A DNA stretch of 46,344 nt from Pseudonocardiaceae bacterium (GCA_009377865.1 WHTH01000034.1:1-46344); one strand, 5' to 3'. Shown: positions 19,425 through 29,183, counted from the stretch's first letter. Notes: a model not told the origin generated them from the sequence alone. Program-made: numbers and translations.

Positions 19425-21589
19425 CCGGACCCGACCCACCTCCCGCAGCTGACGATGCCAGTAGCGACGCCGGTCCGCTGGACGCCCTCGCAGCGGAATG
19501 GGCCCGCGCCATCCGCACCACCGTCTACGTCGCGATGTCGCCGGCCGATGCCCAAGGTCAGCTGCGTGAGCTCGCCCACCGGCTGGTGGCCGCGCTGCCC
19601 GGCGCTGAAGTGGATACCGACGCCGCCTCCGATGCCGGCGCCCGGCTGGTGGCCATGGGCTTCACCGGGCCGCCGAGCCTGTCGCGCACCGTCGAGCTGC
19701 TCGCCGCGAGGCTGCCCGGCGCTGCGGAGGTGCCGCTCGCGGGTCGTGTCATCGAGCTGCTCGGGGCGCTGGTCGCCGGCTACACCGCCGCGCTGCGCGA
19801 GCAGATCTTCGAGCAGCAGGAGGATGTCAAGCGGGCGCTGGTCAAGTCGTGGCGGGACAGCCAGCGGGATCTGCAGGCCAGCGAGACCCGGTTCGGCGAG
19901 GTGTTCAACTCCTCCGCGGTCGGTATCGCGATCAGCGAGCCCGGCGGGCGGATCGTGCGCGCCAACCCCTCGCTGGAGGCGATCCTCGGCTACGCCTCCG
20001 AGGAGCTGCCCGGATGCGAACTGAGCGAGCTGTTCGCGGCGGAGGACCAGGCGTCGCTGCAGCTGCGCTACCAACGGTTGCTCGACGGCCTGGACTTGCG
20101 GTTCCGCACCCAGTTCCGGCTGCGTCGCAAGGACGGCGAGACCGCACATGTGTACCTGGCCGTCTCGGTGCTCTACGACACCGAGCATCGACCCCAGTAC
20201 CTCGCCACCATGGTCGAGGACTTCACCGATCAGTACCTGCTGACGACGCGGTTGAACTACCAGGCGCTGCACGACTTGGAGACCGGCCTGCCGAACCGGC
20301 AGTACTTCGTCTCCCACATCGAGAAGATGCTCGAAGTGCTCGATCCGTCGGCTGTGATCACCCTGCTGCACCTCGATCTGGACGGATTCTCGGTGATCAA
20401 CGATGGCCTCGGGCACCGTTGCGGTGACCAGCTGCTCGAGGTCGTCGCAAGGCGGCTGGAGTCGGTGGTCGCCGACCAGATGAACGCGATGGTCGCCAGC
20501 CTCGGCGGGGACGAATTCGGCATCGTGATCGAATCGGGAGACTCCGTACCGGCTGCCGGCCGCCTTGCCGAGGCCGTCAACACCGAGCTGGCCGAGCCGT
20601 TCTACCTGGAAGGCATCGGGGTGGCAGTCACCGCGAGCATCGGTGTGGTGCAGCGCAGGGTCGGTGGGACCGAGCCTGCCGAGCTGCTTCGCGCCGCCGG
20701 TGCCACGCTGCGCCGGGTCCGGCAACAGGGCTCACGGCAGTGGGCCCTGTTCGACGCGGACACCGATACGTACGAGCGGGTGCAACTCCGGCTGGCAGCA
20801 GCGATGCCCGGCGCCATGGAGAACGGCGAGCTGCGGGTCGACTACCGGCCCGTGGTGACCATGCAGTCCCGCCGCATGGTTGCTGTCGAGGCGGTACTGA
20901 CCTGGCAGCACCCGGAGTTCGGTGCGCTGTCCGCGCAGCGGTGCATGCAGCTGGCAGAGCAGACCGGCCTCGTGCATGCGGTCGGCCGCTGGCTGCTGCG
21001 CGAGGCTACCGAGCAGGCGGCGGAGTGGCGACGGCAGTGGGGTGACCGGGCGCCGCCGATGATCGTCAGCCTGGCCGCGGCGCAGGCGCAGGATCCGGAC
21101 CTGGTGGCGATTGTCCGAGAGGTGCTGCACCAGACCGAGCTGACTCCCACCGGTCTGCAGCTGTGGGTGCCGACGGCGGCGCTGCGCGCGGTCACTGGCA
21201 TGCCCGCCGGGCACGGCGGCGCAGCGGCCGAGGACAACCTGCGGGTGCTCGCAGAGCTGAACGTGCGCACGGGACTCTGTGATTTTGGCGGCGGCATCGG
21301 CGGGCTGCGTTGCCTGGCCGAGCTACCGATCAGCGCGGTGCGCGTGGCCGAGCCGGTGTCGCAGCAGGTGGCCGACGATCCGTCACGGATCCTGTCCCAG
21401 TCGGTGCACGCCATGATCCATATCATCCGTGCCGCCGGGGTCGACGTCGTGGCCTTCCCGGTCGACTCCGAGGAGCAGGCGGCGTGCTGGCCGCACGTCG
21501 GCGCCAATTTGGCCGTGGGCAGCCTCTTCGGCGAACCGAGCCCCCCGCAGCGCGTCGAGCCACTGCTCGACGCGCCGGCCGATCGGTAG
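19421..21589 (+). CDS. PAS-GGDEF-EAL protein with intact GGDEF and degenerate EAL
   Basis: A 722-residue signalling protein. Order: an N-terminal helical region (1-150), a PAS domain (about 154-275, FGEVFNSSAVGIAI to VEDFTDQ), a GGDEF domain with GGDEF at 362-366, and an EAL-like domain (about 465-715). The GGDEF motif is intact, but the inhibitory RxxD site is missing (the equivalent bases encode QMNA), so product feedback is unlikely. In the EAL domain E490 remains (VEAVLTW), but the Asn of NLS is Ser (MIVSLAAAQ), the DDFG pair is CDFG, the KxD motif is VRVA and the Glu of ELTE is lost. It should make cyclic di-GMP but not cleave it. It is soluble, with no membrane segment, and starts at GTG 19421, overlapping the methyltransferase gene. 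Confidence 0.92.
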   Translation: MTGPDPPPAADDASSDAGPLDALAAEWARAIRTTVYVAMSPADAQGQLRELAHRLVAALPGAEVDTDAASDAGARLVAMGFTGPPSLSRTVELLAARLPGAAEVPLAGRVIELLGALVAGYTAALREQIFEQQEDVKRALVKSWRDSQRDLQASETRFGEVFNSSAVGIAISEPGGRIVRANPSLEAILGYASEELPGCELSELFAAEDQASLQLRYQRLLDGLDLRFRTQFRLRRKDGETAHVYLAVSVLYDTEHRPQYLATMVEDFTDQYLLTTRLNYQALHDLETGLPNRQYFVSHIEKMLEVLDPSAVITLLHLDLDGFSVINDGLGHRCGDQLLEVVARRLESVVADQMNAMVASLGGDEFGIVIESGDSVPAAGRLAEAVNTELAEPFYLEGIGVAVTASIGVVQRRVGGTEPAELLRAAGATLRRVRQQGSRQWALFDADTDTYERVQLRLAAAMPGAMENGELRVDYRPVVTMQSRRMVAVEAVLTWQHPEFGALSAQRCMQLAEQTGLVHAVGRWLLREATEQAAEWRRQWGDRAPPMIVSLAAAQAQDPDLVAIVREVLHQTELTPTGLQLWVPTAALRAVTGMPAGHGGAAAEDNLRVLAELNVRTGLCDFGGGIGGLRCLAELPISAVRVAEPVSQQVADDPSRILSQSVHAMIHIIRAAGVDVVAFPVDSEEQAACWPHVGANLAVGSLFGEPSPPQRVEPLLDAPADR

Positions 21590-21604
21590 CGAGGAGCTGA
21601 TCAC

Positions 21605-22471
21605 GTGGAGACCGCGGTCGAAGTCGGATGGGAGCGAGCGCAGGACGCACTCCGCGACGAGGTCCACCGCGTGACGGCCCTGCTGCGATCCGTCCGTGAT
21701 CCGGCGGCTCCCGCGGTGGGGACCTGGGATCTCGCCGAGACCGCCATGCACCTGTCCCAGGTGTGGCTGGTCGCACCGGGACTGGCGAGGGAGGATCTGT
21801 CCGGGATCTACGAGGTGATACCAGGCCTCGCCGGCACGGCGGGCGCCTCGCTGATCGCAGACATCTGGGAGCTGGCCGGCGTGACCGACCTCGGGGTGCG
21901 GTCGGATCCCGAGCGCGATCCCGTGGTGATCGCCGACCGCATCGAGGCCAGGGCGCAGGCCTACTTCGAGGACTGCGCGGGACGGTCGGCAGATGAGTGG
22001 CGGCCGTGGCTGGTCGAAGGCTCCAGCGTCCGCCTGTCGACATTGACCGGTCACCTGCTGAACGAAACCATCGTGCACGGTCACGACATCGCACGGGCCG
22101 ACGGGCGCAGCTGGCGGATCGAGCCGTCGCACGCGGCCATGGTGCTGGCGGGGTTCGTCATCCCCGTCATCGAGGCACTCGATCCCCGCGCGCTGGTGAG
22201 CGAGCAGGCAGCCGGTGTGCGCGCCGCGTACGACCTCCGCATCCGGGGCGGGAAGCGGTTCCGATTCGCCTTCGACGACGGGGCGCTGCGCATCGAGGAG
22301 CCCGCCTCGCGCGGAGTCGACTGCCGCATCTCGGCCGACCCCGTCGCGATGCTCATGGTGGTGTGGGGCCGCCGTAGCCAGTGGAGCGCGATCGCCAACG
22401 GCCAGTTGATGGCCTGGGGCCGCAAGCCGTGGCTCGGGCCACGGTTCCGGGCCTTTCTCCGCAACCCCTGA
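21605..22471 (+). CDS. MDMPI/DinB-fold protein with SCP2-like C-terminus
   Basis: A 288-residue protein similar to mycothiol-dependent maleylpyruvate isomerase. The N-terminal helical bundle has candidate metal ligands in MHLSQVW and LNETIVHGHDIA (a helix with H-x3-H character, as in DinB-fold thiol transferases). The C-terminal part, from about residue 210, has the beta-rich character of a sterol-carrier-protein-2-like domain (LRIRGGKRFRFAFDDGALRI, DPVAMLMVVWGRR). Such proteins use mycothiol, consistent with an actinomycete. It starts at GTG 21605 behind GAGGAG, 15 bases after the GGDEF gene. Whether it is an isomerase, a detoxifying transferase or something else cannot be told. Confidence 0.75.
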   Translation: METAVEVGWERAQDALRDEVHRVTALLRSVRDPAAPAVGTWDLAETAMHLSQVWLVAPGLAREDLSGIYEVIPGLAGTAGASLIADIWELAGVTDLGVRSDPERDPVVIADRIEARAQAYFEDCAGRSADEWRPWLVEGSSVRLSTLTGHLLNETIVHGHDIARADGRSWRIEPSHAAMVLAGFVIPVIEALDPRALVSEQAAGVRAAYDLRIRGGKRFRFAFDDGALRIEEPASRGVDCRISADPVAMLMVVWGRRSQWSAIANGQLMAWGRKPWLGPRFRAFLRNP

Positions 22472-22497
22472 CAGCTCAGCTCGCCCACTGGTGTCGG

Positions 22498-22553
22498 TGA
22501 ACTCGACGCCGTGGGGGTGATCCGGCCACGCGACGCCCATACTGTCGAGTTCA
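22498..22553. promoter_or_regulatory. 10-bp inverted repeat upstream of glgB
   Basis: TGAACTCGAC (22498-22507) and GTCGAGTTCA (22544-22553) are exact inverted copies 36 bases apart, and GACGCCGTGG occurs as a direct repeat just inside and outside them (22505-22514 and 22556-22565). They lie 120-175 bases before the glgB start. A paired operator is possible; chance cannot be excluded. Confidence 0.3.
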
Positions 22554-22672
22554 TGGACGCCGTGGTGCCGTAGCGCGTGCGAGCCGCCGTGGCGACCGCC
22601 GCTCGGCGACCCCGCGTCTCGCGCGTCACACTGGTGACCGCGACCGACCGCCCGCGCAATGGAGGACGACCC

Positions 22673-24874
22673 GTGCACGCCGCTGCGCACGACCAGCAAG
22701 GGAGACCCGACGGCACGGTGCCTGCCGCGGCGGAGCTCCGCCGGCTGCTCGCCGGACAACACCACGACCCCCACTCGGTGCTCGGCGCACACGAGCATCG
22801 CGACGGGACGGTGGTCCGCGTGCTGCGGCCGCAGGCCGATGCCGTCGCCGTGGTGATCGACGGCGCGGAGCACCCGCTGCAGCGCACCTCCGAAGGCCTG
22901 TTCCACGGGCTGGTCGACGGCCCGCCTGCCGACTACCGGCTGCGGGTCCGCTACGGCGATACCACCGAGCTCACCGACGACCCGTACCGTTGGCTGCCCA
23001 CGATCGGCGAGACTGACCAGCACCTGATCGGTGAGGGCCGCCACGAGCGGCTCTGGGAGGTGCTCGGGGCACATCCGCGGTCCTATTCCACGCCCGCCGG
23101 GCAGGTGGACGGCACGTCGTTCGCGGTGTGGGCGCCGAACGCGAGCGGCGTGCGGGTGTGCGGGGACTTCGACGGCTGGTCCGGTGTCACCACCCCGCTG
23201 CGCTCACTGGGCTCGTCGGGCATCTGGGAGGTGTTCCTGCCCGGCGTCGGTCCCGGCACCCGCTACAAGTTCCGGCTGCTCGGCCCCGACGGTGCCTGGC
23301 ACGAGAAGGCCGACCCGATGGCGTTCGCCGCCGAGGTCCCGCCGGACACCGCGTCCGTGGTGTCCGAATCCGAGCATCGGTGGGGCGATGCGGACTGGCT
23401 CGCCAGTCGCGACGATGTGGACTGGGCGGCCGAGCCGATGAGCGTCTACGAGCTGCACCTCGGCTCGTGGAAGCAGGGCCTCGACTACCGCGAGCTGGCC
23501 CACGACCTGGTCGAGCACCTGCGCGACACCGGGTTCACCCACGTCGAGTTGCTGCCGGTGGCCGAGCACCCCTTCGGTGGCTCCTGGGGTTATCAGGTCA
23601 CGTCCTACTACGCCCCGACCTCGCGATACGGCTCCCCGGACGACTTCCGGTACTTCGTGGACACGCTGCACGCCGCCGGGATCGGCGTCATCGTCGACTG
23701 GGTACCGGCACACTTCCCGCGCGACTCCTGGGCGCTGGCGAACTTCGACGGCGCGCCCTGCTACGAGCATCCCGACCCGCGGCGCGGTTCGCAGCCCGAC
23801 TGGGGCACCCTGGTCTTCGACTTCGGCCGGTCCGAGGTGCGCAACTTCCTGGTGGCCAACGCGCTGTACTGGGTCGAGGAGTTCCACGTCGACGGCCTGC
23901 GCGTCGACGCGGTGGCGTCGATGCTCTACCTCGACTACTCCCGCAACGAGGGTGAGTGGCTTCCCAACGTCCACGGCGGGCGCGAGAACCTCGACGCGGT
24001 GGCGTTCCTGCAGGAGGTCAACGCCACGGTCGGCAAGCGCCACCCCGGTGTGGTGATGGTGGCCGAGGAATCCACCGCCTGGCCCGGTGTCACCCGACCG
24101 ACGCACCTGGGCGGACTGGGGTTCGACTTCAAGTGGAATCTGGGCTGGATGCACGACACCCTCGGCTATATCGGGCATGATCCGGTCCACCGCACGTATC
24201 ACCACAACAACCTGACCTTCTCGCTGGTCTACGCCTTCAGCGAGCACTACGTGCTGCCGCTGTCGCACGACGAGGTGGTGCACGGCAAGGGCTCGCTGTG
24301 GGGCCGAATGCCCGGCGACGACTGGAACAAGGCCGCGAACCTGCGCGCCCTGCTGGCCTACATGTGGGCGCACCCGGGCAAGCAACTGCTGTTCATGGGC
24401 GGAGAGTTCGGACAGCCCGGCGAGTGGGCGGAGGGCCGCTCACTGGAGTGGGGCCTGGTGCACCACCCGCTGCACGGTGGCCTGATGCGCATGGTCGGCG
24501 ACCTCAATGCCGCCTACCGGTCGCACCCCGCCCTCTACACCCAGGACACCTCCCCCCTCGGGTTCGAGTGGATCGACGCCAACGACGCGGCAGGCAACGT
24601 GGCGAGCTTCCTGCGGTACGGCACCGACGGCTCGATGGTGGTCTGCGTCGCGAACTTCTCCGGTGGCCCACACGAGGGCTACCGGGTGGGGCTGCCGCGC
24701 ACCGGGCGCTGGCGCGAGGTGCTCAACACCGACTCAGAGCGCTACGGCGGATCCGGGATCGGCAACCTCGGCGAAGTGGTCGCCGAGAAGGAGCCCTCCC
24801 ACGGCCGCCCCGCCTCGGCCGTGCTGCGGCTGCCCCCTGCAGGCGTCATCTGGCTCGCGCCGGAAGCATCATGA
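22673..24874 (+). CDS. glgB: 1,4-alpha-glucan branching enzyme GlgB (GH13_9)
   Basis: Introduces alpha-1,6 branches into the linear glucan made by GlgE. The 733-residue protein has two N-terminal beta domains ([20 protein letters not shown] and [20 protein letters not shown]) and a GH13 barrel with [18 protein letters not shown] with nucleophile D412, [10 protein letters not shown] with E465 and [13 protein letters not shown] with D533. The start is GTG 22673, with GGAGG at 22661-22665 seven bases upstream; the longer frame from 22577 lacks such support. It is separated from glgE by the methyltransferase, GGDEF-EAL and MDMPI genes, whereas in mycobacteria glgB and glgE are adjacent. Confidence 0.96.
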   Translation: MHAAAHDQQGRPDGTVPAAAELRRLLAGQHHDPHSVLGAHEHRDGTVVRVLRPQADAVAVVIDGAEHPLQRTSEGLFHGLVDGPPADYRLRVRYGDTTELTDDPYRWLPTIGETDQHLIGEGRHERLWEVLGAHPRSYSTPAGQVDGTSFAVWAPNASGVRVCGDFDGWSGVTTPLRSLGSSGIWEVFLPGVGPGTRYKFRLLGPDGAWHEKADPMAFAAEVPPDTASVVSESEHRWGDADWLASRDDVDWAAEPMSVYELHLGSWKQGLDYRELAHDLVEHLRDTGFTHVELLPVAEHPFGGSWGYQVTSYYAPTSRYGSPDDFRYFVDTLHAAGIGVIVDWVPAHFPRDSWALANFDGAPCYEHPDPRRGSQPDWGTLVFDFGRSEVRNFLVANALYWVEEFHVDGLRVDAVASMLYLDYSRNEGEWLPNVHGGRENLDAVAFLQEVNATVGKRHPGVVMVAEESTAWPGVTRPTHLGGLGFDFKWNLGWMHDTLGYIGHDPVHRTYHHNNLTFSLVYAFSEHYVLPLSHDEVVHGKGSLWGRMPGDDWNKAANLRALLAYMWAHPGKQLLFMGGEFGQPGEWAEGRSLEWGLVHHPLHGGLMRMVGDLNAAYRSHPALYTQDTSPLGFEWIDANDAAGNVASFLRYGTDGSMVVCVANFSGGPHEGYRVGLPRTGRWREVLNTDSERYGGSGIGNLGEVVAEKEPSHGRPASAVLRLPPAGVIWLAPEAS

Positions 24875-24923
24875 CAGCACCGCCCGCAGTACACCGTGGC
24901 GGCAGGGATGCGACGCTCTCCCG

Positions 24924-26366
24924 GTGACTCTCGCTCGTCGCCTCACGGTGCTGCTGCTCGCCGTGGCGGTGCTCGCCGGGTGCACCCGGACGATCGCCGG
25001 CCAGCCCGTCGCCGGGGAGCGGCTGGGAGGCGGCAGCGGCGGGGTGGTGACCAGGGGCGACGGCGAGACCAGGGGCGACATGACCACCGAGGACAGGGTG
25101 GCGCCTGGGCCCGCCGGCACCTCGTTCATCAGGGGCACCGACGGTAGCGAGATCGACCAGCTGGCCGCGGCCGGTCTGCTCGACGTGCAGTCCTACTGGC
25201 GGCGCAACTTCGAGGACACCTTCGGGCAGCCCTGGCCCGAAATCACGGGCGGTTTCCACTCGGTGGACACCGCCGATCCTGGTGCACCGTCGCCGCCCTG
25301 CGTGCGGCAGGCCGGTGACATCGAGGGCAACGCCTACTACTGCCCCAGCGCGGATGCGATCGCCTGGGACCGGGCCGCGCTGATGCCGGTGCTGGCCGAG
25401 CAATTCGGCGACGCGGCCGTGGTGATGGTGCTGGCACACGAGATGGGCCACGCCGTCCACCACCGGCTGGGTCTCGACCTGGCGCGGCTACAGCAGCAAC
25501 CGGAGATCTACCCGACGGTTCTCATCGAGTCCATGGCCGACTGCTACACGGGCTCCTTCGTCCGCTGGGTAGTCGACGGCAACGCCGACTACCTGGACAT
25601 CGACCGCGATGAACTCGACCTCGCACTCGGTGCCCTGGTGACCTTCCGGGATCCGGTCGGCACCTCCGCGAGCGACCTCGCCGCGCATGGCAACGGCTTC
25701 GACCGGGTATCAGCATTCCAGGATGGCTACGACTTTGGACCAGCGCGGTGCTCGGCATTCTCGATGTCCAACCGCGAGCTCACCCAGGAGCGCTTCACCA
25801 GCATCAGCGATGCGGCCAGTGGCGGCGACCTACCGCTGGACAGGCTGGTCAACACGCTCGCCCCCGATCTCGACGCCTACTTCGACCGGATCGTGACGCA
25901 GCGCGGTGGGCGGTGGCAGCCACCACAGTTACGGCCCGCGGAACGGGACCCGGATTGCGCTGGCGAGCAGGGTCCCGTTGCATTCTGCCGCGACGAGGCG
26001 ACGATCCGGATCAACGGTTCGGGCGAGCTGGGCCGGTTGCACGCCGAGGTCGGCGACTACACCACCGGCACGCTACTGGCCACCCGCTACGCGCTCGCCG
26101 CGCTGGAGGGGCTGGGACGGCCTGTCGAGGGTGACGACGCCGGCCGCACCGCGCTGTGTCTGGCGGGCAGCTACAGCGGTGACCTGCTGCGGCGCAGCGA
26201 GGGGTTCGGGCTGTCCCCCGGTGATCTCGACGAGGCGGTCCAGCTGCTGCTCGCCCTCGACTACGGCGCGCTCGACGCGCGCGGCGAGGGACGGTCCACC
26301 GGCTTCGAGCGGGTGGCGACGTTCCGCACCGGAACCCTGGACGGGCTGGCCGGATGCGGGCTGTGA
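24924..26366 (+). CDS. Neutral zinc metallopeptidase lipoprotein
   Basis: A 480-residue exported protein. The first 20 residues are a lipoprotein signal (LTVLLLAVAVLAGC) with the lipidated cysteine at C20. After a Gly-rich linker comes a putative neutral zinc metallopeptidase domain with the HExxH motif at H172-H176 (LAHEMGHAVHHRLGL) and a downstream acidic helix, ESMADCYTGSFVRW, that probably gives the third zinc ligand. It is anchored to the outer face of the membrane. GTG 24924 is the start. It lies 49 bases after glgB on the same strand and may share its transcript, but no functional link to glucan synthesis is visible. A hairpin follows its stop codon. Confidence 0.85.
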   Translation: MTLARRLTVLLLAVAVLAGCTRTIAGQPVAGERLGGGSGGVVTRGDGETRGDMTTEDRVAPGPAGTSFIRGTDGSEIDQLAAAGLLDVQSYWRRNFEDTFGQPWPEITGGFHSVDTADPGAPSPPCVRQAGDIEGNAYYCPSADAIAWDRAALMPVLAEQFGDAAVVMVLAHEMGHAVHHRLGLDLARLQQQPEIYPTVLIESMADCYTGSFVRWVVDGNADYLDIDRDELDLALGALVTFRDPVGTSASDLAAHGNGFDRVSAFQDGYDFGPARCSAFSMSNRELTQERFTSISDAASGGDLPLDRLVNTLAPDLDAYFDRIVTQRGGRWQPPQLRPAERDPDCAGEQGPVAFCRDEATIRINGSGELGRLHAEVGDYTTGTLLATRYALAALEGLGRPVEGDDAGRTALCLAGSYSGDLLRRSEGFGLSPGDLDEAVQLLLALDYGALDARGEGRSTGFERVATFRTGTLDGLAGCGL

Positions 26367-26376
26367 GCCCGCGGCC

Positions 26377-26418
26377 CGTGAGTGGGAACGCGAGCTGTGA
26401 CTCGCATTCCCACTCACG
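26377..26418. terminator. 18-bp hairpin between convergent genes
   Basis: The arm at 26377-26394 (CGTGAGTGGGAACGCGAG) pairs with 26401-26418 with one mismatch around a six-base loop. It lies between the peptidase stop at 26366 and the thioredoxin gene end at 26421, so it can serve as a terminator for both strands. Confidence 0.7.
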
Positions 26419-26420
26419 AC

Positions 26421-27392
26421 TCAGTACAGCGCCCGTGCCAGCGAGCGGCGCGCCGTCGCGACCCGTGAGTCGTCGGCGGGGAACAGCTCGAAGAGCTCGA
26501 CGAGGTGTGATCTGACCCGGTCGCGGTCGGCTCCGGCGAGGCGGCCCACCGTTGCCACCAACCGCTCGAAGGCCCGCTCGACCCGCTGTTCGGCGATCTC
26601 GACATCGGCGGCGGCAAGCTGGGCGTCGACATCGTCGGGCTGCTCGTCGGCCCGCGTGACGGCGCCGGAATCGACCGCCTCGGCCCTGGCCTGGAAACGC
26701 ACCTGCGACAGCGCCGCCTTGGCGTCCTCGTTGGCAGGTTCGGCATCGAGGATCTGCTGGTAGGCCGCCTCGGCCACGGCGTAGTCGCCCGCTTCGAGGG
26801 CCTGCTCCGCAGCGGTGAAACGGGGGTCCTCGGGCTCGGCCGCAGTGTCGCCGGAGCCATCGCCACCCTGCTCGGCAACCCGGATGCCCGGCAGCTGGTC
26901 ACGCTGCGAGTCGACCAGCGCGGTGATCCACTGCCGCAGCTGCGGCTCGGGCTGGCCACCCTGGAACGCCTCGACCGGCTGCCCGTTGGCGATCGCCACC
27001 ACCGTCGGGAGCGACTGCACACCGAACACCTGGGCGATCCGCGGGTTGGCGTCGACGTCGACCTTGGCCAGCACCCAGGTCCCGCCGCCCTCCCAGGCGA
27101 GCTTCTCCAGCATCGGGGAGAGCTCCTTGCACGGCTCGCACCAGGTTGCCCAGAGGTCGACGACAACCGGCACCTGCGTCGAGCGCTCCACGACCTCGGC
27201 CTGGAAGCCCTGTTCGGTGACGTCGGCAACCACCTGGCCGGCGCCGTTGCTCCCGCCCCTGGCGTGCCCGGCACCGGTGCTCTGCTGGGGTCCGGCGGCG
27301 GCGTCGGCCCGCGCTTTGAGCGCGGACAGGTCGACGGCCCCGGACATGGCGGCGGACGATGCTGCGGTCTGGCGTGGGTCTGGCCTGCTCAC
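26421..27392 (-). CDS. Thioredoxin-TPR protein (YbbN/CnoX-like)
   Basis: A 323-residue cytoplasmic protein with a disordered Ala/Gly-rich N-terminus, a thioredoxin domain (about 55-165) and a C-terminal tetratricopeptide-like helical half. The redox motif is WCEPC with C85 and C88, and the cis-proline segment is [13 protein letters not shown]. coli CnoX lacks the second cysteine arrangement, so this protein may be redox-active as well as a chaperone holdase. The repeat helices include [23 protein letters not shown] 27347 is an alternative start. It follows the mutase gene on the same strand after 63 bases. The mycobacterial homologue (Rv1324, from memory) also lies beside the glgE-glgB region. 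Confidence 0.9.
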   Translation of the reverse strand: MSRPDPRQTAASSAAMSGAVDLSALKARADAAAGPQQSTGAGHARGGSNGAGQVVADVTEQGFQAEVVERSTQVPVVVDLWATWCEPCKELSPMLEKLAWEGGGTWVLAKVDVDANPRIAQVFGVQSLPTVVAIANGQPVEAFQGGQPEPQLRQWITALVDSQRDQLPGIRVAEQGGDGSGDTAAEPEDPRFTAAEQALEAGDYAVAEAAYQQILDAEPANEDAKAALSQVRFQARAEAVDSGAVTRADEQPDDVDAQLAAADVEIAEQRVERAFERLVATVGRLAGADRDRVRSHLVELFELFPADDSRVATARRSLARALY

Positions 27393-27455
27393 GCCCCCAT
27401 CCTGGCACGTCCCGCCGCGGGGGCGCCCGGCCGGGGCTGGTCACAACCGGGAGGG

Positions 27456-29183
27456 TCAGAACCGGGTGGGTTCCCGGTACTCGCCCCACTCGGCCTTGAG
27501 CACACCGCAGATCTCGCCGAGAGTGGCCTCCGCTCGCACCGCGTCGAGCATCGGCTCGATCAGGTTGCCGTCTCCCCGCGCCACCTCGACCATCCGCGCG
27601 AGCGCACGGTCCACGGCGGCGCCGTCGCGCAGCTCGCGGCGCCGGGCCAGCACGCGATTCTGCTCGGCCTCGACCTCGTGGCTGACCCGCAGGATCTCGA
27701 GCTCGTCCTCGACGGAGTCGGTGTAGCAGTTCAGCCCGATCATGCGCTTGTCGCCCTTCTCCAGCGCCTGCTGGTAGGTGAACGCCGAGTCGGCGATCTC
27801 GCCGGTGAACCAGCCGTCCTCGATGCCGCGCAGGATCCCCGAGGTCATCTCACCGACCGGGTGCTCGCCGGACGGTACCGCCAGCCTCGCCAGGTCCTTG
27901 ATCCGTTCGAAGATCCGCTCCGCCTCGGCCTCGATCTCGTCGGTCAGCGCCTCGACGTACCAGGAACCGCCGAGCGGGTCGGCCACGTTGGTCAGCCCGC
28001 TCTCCTCGGCGATGACCTGCTGGGTGCGCAGCGCGATCTGCGCGGCATTCTCGCTGGGCAGCGCGAGCACCTCGTCCAGCGCGTTGGTGTGCAGCGAGTT
28101 CGTCCCTCCCAGCACCGCTGCCATCGCTTCGACGGCGGTGCGGACGATGTTGTTGTCGGGCTGCTGCGCGGTCAGCGAGACGCCCGCGGTCTGGGTGTGG
28201 AACCGCAGCCACTGCGCCCGCTGCGTCTTGGCACCGTAGACATCGCGCAGCCAGCGCGCCCAGATCCGGCGTGCCGCCCGGAACTTGGCGATCTCCTCGA
28301 AGAAGTCGATATGCGCGTCGAAGAAGAAGCTCAGCCCGGGCGCGAACGTCTCGACGTCCAGGCCGCGGGAGCGCCCCAGCTCCACGTAGCCGAACCCGTC
28401 GGCCAGCGTGAAGGCGAGTTCCTGCGCGGCCGTCGACCCCGCCTCCCGGATGTGGTAGCCGGACACCGACAGTGGCTTGTAAGCCGGGATGTGCCCGACG
28501 CAGTGCTCCATCAGGTCGCCGATCAGCCGCAGGTGGGGACCGGGCTCGAACAGCCACTCCTTCTGCGCGATGTACTCCTTGTAGATGTCGGTCTGCAGCG
28601 TGCCGTCGAGCGTGTCGACTGCCGCACCCTGTCTTTCAGCGGCGACCAGGTACATGCAGAACACCGGGACCGCGGGACCGGAGATCGTCATCGACGTGGT
28701 GACCTGCTCGAGCGGGATGCCGTCGAAGAGGATCTCCATGTCGGTAGCGGAGTCGATCGCCACCCCGCAGTGGCCGACCTCGCCGAGGCTGCGCGACTCG
28801 TCGGAGTCACGGCCCATCAGCGTCGGCATGTCGAACGCGACGGACAGCCCCCCACCGCCGTTGCGCAGGATCGTCTTGTAGCGCTCGTTGGTCTGCTGCG
28901 CGTTGCCGAACCCCGCGAACTGCCGGATCGTCCAGGGCCGGCCGCGGTAGCCGGTGGCGTGCAGGCCCCGGGTGTAGGGGTACTCCCCCGGCCAGCCGAT
29001 GCGCTCGAAGCCCTCGACCGTCTCGCCCTCGCGCGGGCCGTACACCGGCTGTTGCTCGACGCCCGACAGCGTGGTGAAGTCCTCGTCGCGGACTCGGCCG
29101 GCGGCCTGCGCCTCGTCGTAGCGCCGCTGCCAGCGCTCGCGGCCGGCCTGCGGGTCGGACTGCTGCGGGTCGTAGCCGGTCAT
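27456..29183 (-). CDS. icmA: Isobutyryl-CoA mutase, large subunit (B12-dependent)
   Basis: Substrate-binding subunit of an adenosylcobalamin-dependent acyl-CoA mutase, 575 residues, without the C-terminal B12 domain, which must come from a separate small subunit (not in this window). With the start at ATG 29183, supported by GGAGG five bases upstream, residue numbers match methylmalonyl-CoA mutase: F89 in TIRQFAGF where that enzyme has Tyr, Q207 in YIAQKEW where it has Arg, and H244 in SGYHIREAG. Phe/Gln at these places is the established signature of isobutyryl-CoA mutase, which interconverts isobutyryl- and n-butyryl-CoA; the lost Arg rules against a dicarboxylic substrate. A palindrome overlaps its probable promoter. 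Confidence 0.9.
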   Translation of the reverse strand: MTGYDPQQSDPQAGRERWQRRYDEAQAAGRVRDEDFTTLSGVEQQPVYGPREGETVEGFERIGWPGEYPYTRGLHATGYRGRPWTIRQFAGFGNAQQTNERYKTILRNGGGGLSVAFDMPTLMGRDSDESRSLGEVGHCGVAIDSATDMEILFDGIPLEQVTTSMTISGPAVPVFCMYLVAAERQGAAVDTLDGTLQTDIYKEYIAQKEWLFEPGPHLRLIGDLMEHCVGHIPAYKPLSVSGYHIREAGSTAAQELAFTLADGFGYVELGRSRGLDVETFAPGLSFFFDAHIDFFEEIAKFRAARRIWARWLRDVYGAKTQRAQWLRFHTQTAGVSLTAQQPDNNIVRTAVEAMAAVLGGTNSLHTNALDEVLALPSENAAQIALRTQQVIAEESGLTNVADPLGGSWYVEALTDEIEAEAERIFERIKDLARLAVPSGEHPVGEMTSGILRGIEDGWFTGEIADSAFTYQQALEKGDKRMIGLNCYTDSVEDELEILRVSHEVEAEQNRVLARRRELRDGAAVDRALARMVEVARGDGNLIEPMLDAVRAEATLGEICGVLKAEWGEYREPTRF

